From Dipylidium caninum (taxonomy: Eukaryota; Platyhelminthes; Cestoda; Cyclophyllidea; Dipylidiidae): a stretch of 64,000 bases of DNA. Position 1 is the stretch's first letter. Each line of letters begins with the position of its first letter. The translations under genes were made by a program, and so were the position numbers. The notes under the pieces are model-generated. The model did no database searches. It was not told the DNA's origin and was given only the letters and a program-made list of their open reading frames with translations. Of this stretch, positions 1 through 13,059 are shown one piece after another. The stretch is from contig QEYB01000486.1 in the NCBI GenBank assembly GCA_017562135.1, forward strand, positions 1-64,000, read 5' to 3'.

Positions 1-3000
1 AGGTTCGCGGATTTCTACTATTATGCTCTATTAGCACGACATTTATATAAAGATAACAAATATACAGCTTTATAAGAAAAAATACGGCATTTGTCCTTAA
101 ACAAGGAAAGCCTTCTATACTTGTGTGATTTAATTCATTAATAAAGGGCTCAGTTCCTACCCTTGGCGTGTGAAGCATGTTAGAGCCACCATCCAGTGTG
201 TGTGCAACGATTCGTTCCCTAGTGTCGAAGCATGTTCACTAACGATCTCTATACCTTGTGTGACTATAATACGTCCCAATCATCTTTGCTCGTTCTATAG
301 ACACCTCTACATCTGATACTTCCATCACTTCGCTAACTTGTCCTTACTCCTCGAAGAGTTTATATCTGTCGACACACGCGTGATCACTTCTTTTTATTCG
401 AATATCATTTCTGACTCCTCGAGAAGAACACTGTCAAAATACGTTGAATCAAACACGAATAAACATCTCATGAGACTGATGTCTAAGACCAATCTCACTG
501 CACTGCCCCTTGTTAAAGCACAACTCTTCATTCACTACCAAAGGTAAACCGGTGTGTGAATTAAGTCAGTAACATTTACCTCGCGGCTCTTGACATAATT
601 AGCAGGCCACATCAGAGGTTTCTCGCGACAAGAGCTCCGGTATATCATTCTCTCTCACTAGCAATGTATTATAGTGTGTGTGTGTGTGATTTCTGATTCT
701 GCGTAGGTAAGCCGATCGACACCCAAGAGTCCCGGAAATGGCTTATTCTGGCCCTTATTGTGATACTCACTACAAATGGCCTTCAAGATTATGCGTAGAA
801 TTACAGGGCGCTATTTTCTAGACAAACATGCAATTAGGATAAGCCAATCCCCTTAATACCCTCTCTTAGGCGCGTGTTGGTTTTAAACATCGCAGTCCCA
901 AGAATACGATTCTTGCTCTGGCTCATGTAACGACAGCACCTACTGTTACGACAAAGATGAATATAGTGTTATCTTGAGAGACTCATCTAAGAATGCATGA
1001 AGACCAATAATTTTGAAATACACCCAAGCCATGGCCTTTAATTAGTGTCGTTTTTCCCACAAAAAGGTGACCGTATCAACACGGTGGGCCAAACTTTAGC
1101 AGATCCCGGGGACTCAAGTGACATCTGAAGGCCAGTTTTACTGAGTCTCGTAGTTATAATAATAACAAAATAATACGAAGCAGACCGAACAGAAGCCGCG
1201 GGGAGGAATGTTGTATGAGCCGATGTCCGATGATTCGAAAGATGGGAATGGAGGCCCAAGAGATAATTACTGCGGTTAATTACAGACATAAACAAGCAAC
1301 AAACCGGAAGGCCGATAATATTTCTCATTTTCTTTCTTTCGGAAGACTAGTATCCATGTTAATGATGTAGAGTCCATCAAGGAGCGTTTGGTGATCGTAG
1401 GTTGAGAGATCTCTTTGACGATCATTGTTTTGGCACTTGCAACCTCAAAGCTGTATTTGAGAGAAACAATAAGCAAGCGAAACCTGTTAATGCATCTTTG
1501 CGCCAGTTTCTTATGTTGTTTTTTAGTGACAGTAGGTTTGTTTCGTTTTAATTATGAAATCCAACGATTCTTTGCCAAAGATGACGGATCCTCTGCAACT
1601 AGCGAGAAACTTATCTGGTTAGCAAGAAGTATCACCATCATTAGCTTCAGCCAAAGGAATTAGGAATTGCCGTTGAATTTGAGGAGAATTATAACCCTGA
1701 GGAGTATCCGTTGCCATTGGACCCACTCAATCCGCAAAAAATGAGCGCCCTAGGAGGTAGCCAATAACGTGGGAGCGTAAGACTCACACATTATTAACAG
1801 CAAAACGGAATATTCCCTCATATAGCTTGGACCTAAATAGCTTTATTTATAACGCCACAAGTGACCTCCTCAATAAATATTACTAAAAGATTTGAATGTT
1901 TGAGACGCCGCGAACAGGAACTTTTTAGCACGTGTAAATGGCACTTAATACAGTGGCAGTCGACGTTTTTGGCATCTGAAAAAAATGTATTGAATCCACC
2001 TATTCAATAATATTTTAATTGTTGCGGCCTTTGGCAGTTACTGTTGAATGAGGAACATCATTTGGACATACTCAAACGTCGTGAAGTGCTGGATAATAAC
2101 TTTTCGTCGAATTACTTGATAGATTTGCATACAATCTGTCAAGTCAATAATGGTTTTATTAATGCAAATAGTCGTTGAAGGAACGACGTTGGGTCTGTCC
2201 GGCTCTTTTTGGCGCCCTACTTATTCCTCACGAAATGCTAGTGGGCACAATTTGCTGTGGTCGATGATATTGGCAAATTCAATTGACATTGTATCCAATT
2301 CTTTCCCCCTTCCTCTATCTCTATTGGGCCAGAGACTCTCAAAAATTTTTCGTTTCGTGAACCATGTTTCGCCCTCCATCCCGATTACTCGAGATGTCCC
2401 AATTGGCATTCATTACACTATAACCGAATTTCTTTGTCCTCGCTATTCTCGATTGGATACTGCTAACTCTTGCCGATAGCCATTGTATTGATTCAAAATA
2501 AACCATTGTGAAACACTCATGTTCACATTATTCCCCGCCTATTTGGCGCTTCTCGAAGCCGCAAGGTGCTGGGAAACATGCTGTGACCTATTGCTCACCG
2601 AGGATTTATTGCCATTGAGTCGTCAATTTGTCATTCCTGCTTAGAAGAATTAATGCAGCGGAACAGAGGAGAAGGACCGGACAAAGTCCGCGTGGTTACA
2701 AAATTTCTTCTTGAGTGTCCAGCCCCTTCTGCTCACACTAGTAAAACTTGAAAATGACTACCAACCCAAGAGCTCAGATGGATTTAGCAGTTCAAATCGA
2801 CAAAGCTCACTGACAAAGGAAATTAAGGACACGCAAAAATGGACGGACCTCCTTGCTACGCACTGCTCAACGTATTTCTACAGACATAATGGAAGAACGA
2901 CATGAAATTCATCGGTGCGTTTACGAACGAGGGGTAGAAGGCGAGCACTATTCACGTTATATCGAGGTTTTTCTACACTAACGGAAGGCTTTGAGACACT

Positions 3001-4789
3001 TATGAGGACAATGCCTCCCATTTACAGTTATATTATAAACAAATTTATTTGCCTTTTTACCCTTCTGAATTAAGAGGCGCGTCTTTACTTTTTTAAGAGA
3101 TTACCTCGTCTCTTGTTGAACAAAATCCAGTGCTATAATATCGGGGAAACAATTATTGCCCCTGAGGAAGACTTTTATCCTTGCTGGAGACATAAATCTG
3201 CGTTCATCAAAAGTATTGGTCAGAAATAACCCTGCATATCATCGCGTTTCCAATGGTCACACATACAAGGCTTGAAAAGTACACGAAGCTACTTAAACTG
3301 TCATCAAGCAGGATTCATGGTGATATTCCTCTGACTTCGCTAAACTTATGTGAGTTGTTTCAGCACACACAATTTCACTCTCAATTTTTTCCCTCTTGCC
3401 TCCATCTCGCCCTCTAGTCTGTCGATCTCCTCTCTCCGATAAGATTCACTGTAAAGGAGAACGATAGACCGGCAAAGCCGGCTGGTATTTCCCCTAAACG
3501 CAATTCTCCAAATTTGCCCCAGTAAAGAACCTAAGCGGTACTACCGAATTTTGGCATCGCGTAAAGAGAGATTTGCCTTTCTTATTACCAGATTTCCCCA
3601 TGTTATTTTGAGTTAATCCTCAAGCTTTTACTTGGGAAGAAGAAAGCAGAAAGAAGCATTCCGACTATAGCTTTCTAAGTTTTTTTGTCGTGTTCATGTA
3701 GATGAATTGGGATTTAGGACGAAAGATGTCCACAATTCACCTCACTTCCATTCGAATTTTGTGTAAGTTTGTGGCTTCAGAGATGCGGACTTCCGATAAG
3801 TCCCGTGTCTTACTGACCAATATTTGCGCCATTGGATGGCAGTCTACTTTTACTTTCTACCGATTAACCTTATCTTTCTTCCATTGTCGATTGTAGGAGG
3901 CAATTATGGCATGCTTCACGAGTTGTTTCAAGTCGACAATGGTCAAAACGCCTTTCCGACCTTCATCTCGATGCCTCAATTCTGGGGATTTCGTATCATA
4001 AAGATACTTGGAAAAAAATTTACAACGAATTCTCGACCCTCATTGTAGTATAAGGTTTCTTGGGTTATGAAAAAGCAAATGACACTTCACATTCACTAAT
4101 GCCGCACTGTCGGCAAGCAGAAGAGGCTAAAATGTCCACTTGTATGCAGTAATTTGCCCATGTCACTTCTTTGTTTTGACCCTCTTGGCGAATTAGAAGT
4201 AGCATTGAGAGAAAGCAATAAGCGAATAACACCTGTCATTTCCTTAAACCATTCACACAAGACATAGCATCTTTTTCAAAGCGTTTGTCTAACTTATCAC
4301 TTTCTTCCACAGTTGGTTCGATGGAAGTAGGCAACGAGGTCCCCAGATAACAAACTTCGCCTTTTTTGTATAAAAAAAGGTTGGAGTTCTATGAAAATTA
4401 CCCAAAGGTTGAAAATTTAAGTAGACTAGCATAGGTGTTAACTCTTGCTGTAGTAACGGCAACGAGGCATCATTAAATACATCCAGCAGAGCACTAAAGT
4501 AAGCTTTGGCAGAAGTCGAGAATTGGTGGACAGGAGAAAAAAGCGCATAAGTGCAAGGTGGATGATTATGCGATGACTAGTATTTGGCGCTAGAGAAGTC
4601 TCAAATAGCTTCAGCAGTTACTTCTAATGTCCAACGCCCCGTTTATTCGAATTTTACCATTTCCAATTCGTGGGACAAACTTTTGTTCACAGTGTAGGAG
4701 GGGAAACACAATCCTTGCTTGTTCCAAAGTTGATGGAGAAAGTATAAGATTATGAAAGATATGAGAGATGTGATTTATCCCACTTCATC
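1..4789. other. Gene-poor stretch without a recognised gene
   Basis: I see no recognisable protein or RNA gene here. Short open frames exist (for example 2150-2479 and 3824-4048) but none has a recognisable domain, and they have the length expected by chance. Two segments, about 1440-1560 and 4190-4330, are diverged direct copies. Both share a GAGAGAAA-CAATAAGC core, then ACCTGT, then a pyrimidine tract ending in CAG, which could be the remains of a duplicated intron/exon junction. A (TG)n tract lies at 674-688. The last part of this stretch (about 4650-4790) may hold weak traces of the inverted duplication described next. Confidence 0.5.
674..688. repeat. (TG)n microsatellite
   Basis: A run of alternating G and T of about 15 nt is directly visible. 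It is short and has no evident association with a gene. Confidence 0.9.
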
Positions 4790-5014
4790 GAACACATTCA
4801 GGTCTATCCACTATTTCGCCTTTTATAACGAGAAACCTTTCCCGGTGGATCCTGCACGGTTTCACTTTCTCTCCACGCCCCACTGGAATTGTTAATGACA
4901 TGCAAATATGAGTGTGCTGCAGGGTTGCATAAGTTCAAGTCTGAATCAAGGGATTTATTTAGCTCGGTGAAAAAGGTATAAATTAATATTTACACAGCGT
5001 TGTTCATTTTTACA

Positions 5015-5705
5015 GTGGCATGCAGTTTATCTCCCTGAGAAGGAACGAATGCCTTCAAGTATGTCGTCAAATTTACTTCTGTTCCCGAGCGAGTCTGATG
5101 ATAACCCGAATCCATGAGACCATCGCAATACTGCCACATTGTAATGTAAGTCTGTCGGAATTCGCCGGCTGGCTTTTACTTTCCAAGTGCTTTGATGAGT
5201 CATAATTGCTGGACCACGACAGTAGCATTCGTGATCATTAATGCGAGGAATGCAAATGTTGAGTAAAATTAACTTTATATTAAAGACAAAGGTCCAAAAG
5301 GCAAGAATTTAAACATAGCGTATACCTGGTATTCATTGGGAGAATGATTTTGTAAGTTGAAGCCTACTTCCATTCACCCATGAAGCACCGAACATAAGCG
5401 GTGAAACATTTAGAGGGTATGCAATTAGGATTTAAATATAAAAGTCCTCCTCTCTGTCCTCCCAAAGTTGGGTAAAATCACAATAGATTTAAGCTTCAGC
5501 ATCTCGAATTTTCTGTTGTTAATGGAAGGACACACTAAGTCTTCGTGCTACAATTCTCGCCAATCAAATTCACATCAGAGCACGCGATTTCCTGAATAGT
5601 CCTGTGGAAGATTTATCAGGGTGGAGTTCTTTTGTGCCTTGCGTGAACAGGTACGCACACCACTTATAAGAGCTAACAACCAAACCAGACTTTCACGATC
5701 TTCAT
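5015..5705 (-). pseudogene. Decayed inverted copy (B') of secreted-protein gene B
   Basis: On the minus strand this repeats gene B (16870-17574): start codon, signal-peptide codons, both exons and the intron position can all be followed. The ATG (complement of 5703-5705) and first codons match B. Single-base insertions after codon 6 and near codon 9 then shift the frame and create a stop. Further indels lie throughout the exon 1 and exon 2 equivalents. The AG/GT junction and the downstream exon, including the equivalent of the IYNVAVIRC segment, are still recognisable. It cannot encode the B protein. It belongs to the left inverted arm and so was presumably created by the same duplication as B. 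Confidence 0.88.
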
Positions 5706-5746
5706 TGTATTTTGGTCGCGTCTTACTCCGCTTTCGTCAGTTTCCC

Positions 5747-5754
5747 TATTTATA
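5747..5754 (-). promoter_or_regulatory. Relic TATA box of B'
   Basis: The complement reads TATAAATA followed by GGGAAACTGA, the same as the promoter of gene B. It lies 49 nt before the B' start codon; extra bases in the leader lengthen the 41 nt seen in B. Confidence 0.75.
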
Positions 5755-8603
5755 CTTGTGGCACCGAAGCAGTGTGAGCACCAGTGGAGGCCAAGGACAA
5801 ACTGGAACTCACGAATTGGACGGAAAATGGGCTTGCATAGCCCTGAGAGCTAAGACTCTAAGTTCGTGTGGCCTTGCTCTATTCACATAAATGAAACAAA
5901 AATATTTTTGACAGTAGGCGTAGAGGGCCGCGCAGCAGTTGAGGTAGAGGATGTGTGTCAAAACAGTTGTCGGTGTCCTTTTGATTTGAGGCTGCAAGCC
6001 AAAAAACCTTGCTTATTGCAGGACATAGTGGGTGTTTACTGGCTCTATCGCTCACATTATCCCGAATCGCAGTGGTCAAGTAATGCAGAGCACAAACGCA
6101 CATCAACAAATTGTTTGCCTCTCGGACGATACTCTACAAAGCCTCCACACTATCATCATAAGGAAACAGTATAGCGGCCAGTACTTCCCCAATTTGAGGA
6201 AAAAGTTTGAGGCATTAGAAGTAAAAAATACGCCAAGTGAGCCCCTGTTAGCTAGAAAGAAAAAGCATTTCACTTTGCGAGATTAGGCTGCCGTCTGAAC
6301 ACGTCAAACTGCAAAATGTCAAAATTAAGAAGTTGCCATCGATGATGCTGTGACACGTGTGGGAATGGAGAATTGCGCAGAATTCATTCTGCTCCATTTG
6401 GCTTTTATAGGGAATAAGGCTGAATAGTCGCTTGAGGCAGAACGAATTTAGTTCTCAGTTGAGGCGCCAACAGAGTGTCGGGTGTGCAGGAGAAATAAAA
6501 GTGAATTTCCACACTGGACGCCTATTGCTATGAAGTAGAAACGCTGGCCAACTTACAAGCCAGCCGCAAAAGTGCTCACAGACTGAATCACTTCACTATA
6601 TCCAGCCTGTTCAGTTAATTCAGTCAAAGGAAGAACAACGAACGCAATGTGCACGCTTAACCTGCTGACGTGTTGGTGCATGTTTGAAGGTGGATTTGGC
6701 TTCCATGTGCCTTATTTTGAACTTGGCATTTCGCATGTGTTGAAGGTGGACTCAACAAGATTGTAGGCAATGCTCGGTCCTGTCTCACCACCTCTCCTCC
6801 TCTCTCCCTCCTGCGTGCACGGTGTGCTGCAGGCTCAGGGTGTGCAATCTACGTCATTCCAATGTGAAATCCATTGTCCACTTGTTTGGACTTCTGGACG
6901 AAGGACAACGTGACGCAGCGTCCTCCAACTCCACTTCATCACACAGTAGATAGGAGCGCTCACAATCAGCAGGAGGAACGCACAAGCGCGAAAAGCGTTT
7001 TTCACTTGGTTGACGGCATTCCGCGTAGGTCAGGCGCATGCCTGTGGACTTGCCACAAAGTGGGTCTGGCGGTCATCCCCTCCTCCAACGCACGCAATTA
7101 TGCACACCACAAAGAATCCTGCCTCAAGAAATCTGGTGTGATTTCAAGCTAACCCACTAAAATGCATCACCGCCACCATCGAAACTACGCCACGCCTTGC
7201 GCGTGTCGCCTCCCGTCCGCATTCTCCTTCACTGTCTCAACGCCTCCTCCACTCAGTCAACCTGAGCATTTTAAGAGGAGGAGCGAGAGATGAAGGGAAG
7301 AGTGGGGCAGAGGCACAGAGTGAAAGGAGCACGGAGCTTGCTTCTCTCGCGGAAGTGGAATTAGCTGTTTAACCAAGCTGTTCATCTGAGTCATGAGGAC
7401 AGACTTCTCTCATACCTGCTTTAAAATGGGGAAACCACCTTGCATCCTCACCCTTCGCCACACCAACTTGGTCGTGGTGAGGACTTCGCCAAAACTCCTC
7501 CTCCCCACAGCACACACACTTGAGAACCATCAGGTGAAAGAGGGCACATTTTCATTTTCTCCCTTGAGGGCAGAAAGTGAGCCACACTGTCTGGTCCATG
7601 CAACAATCAACATGCCCCTTTCTCTCTCATTCATTGCACATTTTGGTCGTCGATGCGGGAGTCGAGTCCATCGAACCAGTCTCTGCTCATCACCACTTCC
7701 ACTAAATCCCTTCCACTTTTCCCCCTTCCTTCATGTAAATCGAAAGGACACTAGCAGGTCCATCAACGTGAGGATGTGACACAAATTACGCGTCTTATTT
7801 GCCACGCCCCTCACACAGTTTCGGTCAAAATGGCGGCCATATTTATTGTCAGGGGAGAAATGTGACATGAAATTGCAAATGGAATCATGTCGCCTGTGAC
7901 AGTCACGCTTCATGATCATCGCATCCCGTTGACGAAAACAGACGAGGATGCTGATCACTTCGTTGCCCAATGTGGTCACTTATTTCCATATCGGCACTTC
8001 TTCTTTCGGTTAACACATCGTTACACACACAAGAAGATGGCAGCTTCCGGGTTGCCTTTTTGCCAAAGGACTTAGAGGAGAGGTGGTGTCACACGCATGA
8101 GCTCAAAACGCTGACTCCGATCTTCAAGACGCCGTACGAGGCGTCGTGGTGGTAAGACGAAGCAGCGGCCATTGCAACATCATCAATTCGTCGCCACCGA
8201 GGGTACGTCCTTCCTGGAGTTTAGCCCCTAACTTGAATTGCCTAATGACGCCTCATTCGCAACTTTTTTGTCAGCAAATCGTGCTTGCTCCAAGGACAAC
8301 TGCGCTTTTAACAGGTTATCGCTGACTTGTTCATGATGATGTGGGTGATTTGGGCAACACTGGATTCCTCTCTAGACTGACTCTGAAGTAAACAGAGGGC
8401 TGGCTCACGAGTTGCTCAGATTGTGTGAATACAAGGCGAACAGTCTTCTCGCAACCTGTTCAGTCAATTGCCTTCCTACACCATCCACTCCGACGGTTCG
8501 GCTAACTCCTCTCTCCAGTCCTCACCCACCAGCTTCCTGGATCCTGGATCCTGGAGCCTGCACCCTCAACGCTGCACAATACACCCCGTATCTTGTCGAC
8601 CAT

Positions 8604-11600
8604 CCAATCCTCGCCTTGCGTTACCGCCTTAGGTGATAGCTTTACCTAAATAAACTTGTGTCACAATAACTGCTCTCGTATATCGCACGAACACCACCTT
8701 ATTCGCAGTTTCGAGCATTAGATAAATCGAGGAGACTGGGAAGATTGTGTGTTAGATAACGGCTATGCCTACATCGAGGAGTGTTTCTGCCTAACACTAG
8801 GGAAAATATCCCCAATATCACTTCCTCTCACTTCCATTTAAGGGGAGGGTTTCACTGGACTGGTTGACAGACAGCCGTTTGCTCCCTCTCTCTCTCGCCT
8901 TCCGGGAAAAGTGAGTTCGAGACAGAGCGAAAGATATGGAGGAGAGTTCAACTACTGATAATTCATGAAGGGGGTCAGTGGGAAGGAAAGGCATCTGTGG
9001 AAATGACGTGTGTGGGTGATGGAAGGACTTGGTGGTAAGGAAGAAACGGCTAAGGTAAAGCCGGTTGAGCGACAGATTTAGAAGCAAATGAAAGGCTAAC
9101 AGCCGACATTTAATCTACATTCCGACAATTGCTGCGCTCCTGCGCATCATTTATTTTGTCGTGCAGTTGGCAGAGGCGACGTTTTTCAGCTGCCTTCTTC
9201 ACAGTATTAAATCTAGAAGGAAAACTAACATCAGTCTGAGTTCCTGTCTACGCTGATGCTCTCAGCAACACGGACAGTCAATGATTTCGTCTATTCTGTC
9301 ACTCTGACACCTTTGACGAATCCACCATATTTGCTTCCACCTTCTCCTCCCAAACCAACATCTCTAGTTGCCCCCACTTCGTGCTTGCCATTCAGTCCTG
9401 CGGTAACTGTTATTTGTCCATGGTGGAGATGGAATAATCTTCGTTTCCAGCACTCACCTCATTTCAGCATACACACAGGCAATAACCTAACTCGTCGACA
9501 TAATGCATGACAGCAGGCAGGCGAGAAGAAAACCGACCGAGAAAGCGTCAAGTCCAGCGTGTTAGGCGGACACGGAGTCTGTTTGTTTAACCCGCCAGCC
9601 ACCACAACCGGTGGAAGGATGCGGAGAGAACTGAGGCGTTGAAAGTCGGTAGCGTTTCTCACACAACATGGTGCCCACATCCTAAACCTCCCAACCACCT
9701 CTGGAGATGACGTCGTTCTCCAACATCTCGTCCAATGTGGACTTCTCGACGAAAAGTCTCACGTGCTCAAGCTGAATTATGCACATCGCATTGAAGGACG
9801 AAATGACTGCCGTTCCGCTCCATTTGCCGATTAGCATATTCTTTTTGCCCCAATTGACCGCACCACTCCTTGCCTCTATTCTCGCATAGCCAAGTAGTCC
9901 ACTTCGCCATCTCCAAGGAAGAAGAATGTGGGGCCACGGCATCAAGCGTCAAGTAGCTGCTCCCACAGTATGCAGTTCGCGTCCTTCCTGAAAAGGGGAA
10001 ATAACGGGGTTTCAGATGAGGAACTCAGGCAATAGAGCTTGAATTCACTGCCTACTATGATCCATGCCTTATTAACTCCGTTGTTATTCTTTCTCCTCCT
10101 CAACATCGGTCCCTCCACTCTGTCACCTCCACCTCTCCACGGTCCAAACCAAGATGACATCACTTGCTTGCAGCATCACACTAATCACGTCAAATGCTAA
10201 CGTCTTCCCTATGATCGAGAGATCAGGTTCACCTCACTTCCTTCCACCGCCAAACTTCATTCTCTCATTCGATTAGTGTCCACTGCACTCCACTGTGGTT
10301 TTAACCCAAAAAACCACGGCTTTATGCCGCAACCTCGAAGAATACGAAATAATCAACTCACCGCTCGAGCCGAGCTTTGAAGAGTGGTGGAGACACCCGA
10401 GCACCGTCAATGGCAGCTTCCTGGCTGCATCGCACTCTTCAGCCCCTCACTCCACGCTGCTTGATGCACACAGCACACACCAGCCAGCAGTCTCACACCG
10501 ACAATTTACACTTTCCTTACCCCTATGCTACCCAAACACTCCGTGTACGTGGGGAATGTGTGCAGCTTCGTGCACACTGCCTTACGAAGATGTAGCATTA
10601 CGAACGTGATTGGAATGCGAGTGTAGTGAGGAGATACACGCTACTTTGGGTCCTCGTCACCCCTTGCCTTCCACCGAGTGATCGTCGGTTTTGGCACAGA
10701 TTTTATTTGTTGATGGCTCCTAATTCGGGGTGTACGTGAGCCAACCTTACGACATTTCTCGATTCTCACGTTGAGGGGATACAGGGGGAGGAGGAGGAGG
10801 AGAAGGAGGAACAAGAAACCAGCATGGACTACATTTGCACAACCAAATGTGAGCATCTGCAGCATCAGCCCAGACTGAAATTGAGGAAAACTTGGTTTCA
10901 CTGGCACGACAATGAGCGAGGCATAAGGAATAAGTGGAACAGATCTTCCCCTATCTCGTCCTTTTATGGAGGATAATGGGAAATTACTGTGGGAGGTGGC
11001 AAGTGGCGATTTGACACTAATGCTTCCAAATGTGTCTAAACGTCTAACCTACACTAGCAAATGCATGTCAACGCAACCGGAAGATGGATAAGTCCTCGTC
11101 GAGTGTTTACACATCAAAATTAATTTGGGCATCATGTTCGACTCATAGCTGAAATAATGCGAAACGATTAGTTGAAACTTTCCATATGGGGGCATTATGG
11201 CGGCTGTTAATAGGTCTACAATTTGGCTACTGTTTAGGTGGATTCCTTCTTTTTCTCCTTAAATCACCACTTTCTTGCATGAACCGACTGTAAATGCCAT
11301 TGTGCTAGCAGATTTGGAGAGACGCTTACCAAATTGTCACATGTTCCTGATATCAGGTCGTGTTTCTCTGATGACCCTTTTGTGGGGGTAAACTTGAAAA
11401 CCACCTGCTTCACCAGGGCTTAGCTCTTTCTTAATCGACTTTCCACCCACCTTACAAAACGGTATTCCACTCCTCTTTGCACGACTTTGAGCCACCTCTA
11501 ATGTACCCTGTGTCTGATAGCATAGAAAACAGACTTGTTTTATCAACTAACGCCCTCCACGCCATTGACACTATTGCACGAAGAATTTTGTTTTTGTTTG

Positions 11601-11640
11601 TTGTTTGTTGCATAACGTTCTCACATGTGGAAAAATAATC
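8604..11640. other. Spacer of the inverted duplication, left part; no gene recognised
   Basis: No protein or RNA gene is recognisable. Composition is pyrimidine-rich on the plus strand in places (for example 9310-9380), with a GGA-rich purine tract at 10784-10812. A short stretch near 9725-9760 (GGACTTCTCGACGAA) weakly resembles the arm sequence near 6888-6905 and could be an older copy, but the match is too short to rely on. Confidence 0.4.
10784..10812. repeat. GGA/GAA purine-rich simple repeat
   Basis: About 29 nt consist almost entirely of GGA and GAA triplets. They are directly visible. No coding role is apparent. Confidence 0.8.
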
Positions 11641-11643
11641 ATT

Positions 11644-11649
11644 TATAAG
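11644..11649 (+). promoter_or_regulatory. TATA box of secreted-protein gene A
   Basis: TATAAG lies 41 nt before the gene A start codon, the same distance as the TATA element of gene B and one nt less than that of gene C. The 5' leader is therefore probably only about 10 nt. Confidence 0.65.
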
Positions 11650-11684
11650 TGCAGCTTCACCAAGTCCCCAGGTCAAACTCATCT

Positions 11685-12455
11685 ATGCATTTCACTTCTC
11701 TTTTTCACCTAGTCTTCTTTATCACTGCGGTCTGTGCCTGTTCACCGACAACGGAAGATGTTCATTTCGAAGTCTTCTACAACCTTCCCCCCGGCGGTGA
11801 GGGCTTTTACTTGCGTACTAACGGGTTAAGGTATGTAAGGAAATGGGCAACTTACACAGCTTTTCATCTCGCAGGCAATTGTCCCGACGAGGAGGGCGGC
11901 CACGAAGGAATTAGCCAAAGCGTTAAATATATAGCATCCACTAGTTTCAACGCGATGACTCTCCGAAGGATGTTTTTCAACGAAATTTGGATTAGTGATT
12001 CAACTCATGCATCGTGGAACTGCAACTGCACTAGCCTACCTACGTCCTCTTCCACATTCGACTGCCATGTTTCTGGTGTAAATTTACTCTTCATTAAGTC
12101 TTTATTACACCCAACTGTCACCAGGTAATTCTGTCAAATTTCCGCGTTAATATACTCCCTAAATTCTACCCCGATTTCTACCTTTTTCCTCTTCTATCTG
12201 AGGAGGCGGAAGGCGGCGTACGTCTTCCTCAATTTGGCCATGACGGTCAGAGCGGAAGTGCAGAGCCTTGGAGTACTTCAAATTGCCAACATCCAGTTGA
12301 AAGAAGTTGAAGTGACGGATAGACGTGACACTGTTGAACCTGAAGAAATGAATTTTCTAGATTCCCTACTGCATGGATTTCGAGGAGTCCTCATGCGATT
12401 CTTTTGTCAAACTACCCTTGGTAATTACAAATTATCTACAATCTCGGATGCGTAA
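11685..12455 (+). CDS. Small secreted four-cysteine protein A (three exons inferred)
   Basis: Predicted exons are 11685-11796, 11875-12124 and 12203-12455, giving about 204 residues. An ATG 41 nt after a TATA box opens a hydrophobic signal peptide ending near Cys17/Cys19. Removing a 78-nt intron (donor GTGAGG at 11797, acceptor GCAG at 11874, phase 1) makes the first 120 codons align without gaps to B and C, with Cys19, Cys40, Cys89, Cys101, Phe62, Leu67 and Phe99 in register. A second 78-nt intron follows codon 120 (CAG/GTAATT to CTGAG/G, phase 2), as in B and C. The last exon has the aliphatic segment seen in C but lacks the conserved Cys after it. AATAAA follows at 12607. No known domain is recognised; a secreted role is inferred from the leader and cysteines. 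The 78-nt segment at 11797-11874 is also open in frame, so an unspliced 230-residue form is possible. Confidence 0.8.
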
Positions 12456-12606
12456 AATCCCAGCTATTTTGGTACCCAACTGTTCACATCTACCGAAATC
12501 AGGCAAAACACCTTTGACATTGCCTTACTTGTAGGCTTCATTGACCTCTACGGCACATAACTTCTTGTGTGTTTCTCATGCGTTCTTGCCTCTTCGCATA
12601 CAAAAT

Positions 12607-12612
12607 AATAAA
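12607..12612 (+). terminator. Polyadenylation signal of gene A
   Basis: AATAAA lies 152 nt after the gene A stop codon. Confidence 0.6.
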
Positions 12613-13059
12613 ATGAGTCTGAAGTGGCATGTCCACTTCTTACACTTTAAATTGGGACAGAAACCACACTGCAGAACTATTCGATATAACTTTTTTGCTA
12701 AATGAACTGAAGAAGTCTTAACAATAAGAAGAATATATATACGTTAGATAGTTTGAACACGCTGACGAAACAAAGGAAGGTGTAAAACCACCTGCCGAAA
12801 AGTCTGCAGTCGCAATTGCCAGCCCAGTAGTTGCCTGAGCGAGAGAGCAATTTCGGAGGGATTAAACTGGTTCTTAGTCTCGGGCAGTACATCACCTCGA
12901 ATTCATTTGACACAATATGTGCCACAAACAGAAATAGAACAAAGCAGGTGGTGAGGCAGAAAAATTAGTGGCGCATGATTTCTTCAACGGAGAAGAACTG
13001 CTACAAAAGCTTGTCAAAATTTATTTACAGCGTTTAGTAAGACGTGCCACGTTCAGGAC

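Larger units (their letters stand above)
4790..8603 (+). repeat. Left arm of a large inverted duplication
   Basis: Read as reverse complement, this segment matches 13971-17790 almost end to end. The inner boundary is sharp: the match runs through GTCGACCAT, ending at 8603 in this arm and 13971 in the other, and then the flanks differ. The inner 2.9 kb is very similar by eye. The outer part contains the decayed gene copy B' and its 3' flank (shared CCGTGCAGGATCCACCGG near 4850) and is more diverged. Small indels are frequent and are not multiples of three, so the arm is not coding apart from the dead gene. The spacer between the arms is 5367 bp. Confidence 0.93.

Noticed and set aside
7393..7779. 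128-codon frame in the left inverted arm
   Set aside because: The corresponding right-arm sequence is nearly identical but has indels that destroy the frame, so it is not under coding constraint.
11831..11874. 44-nt intron in gene A (GTATGT donor)
   Set aside because: Splicing there would shift the frame. The overlapping 78-nt intron from 11797 keeps the frame and aligns Cys40 with B and C.
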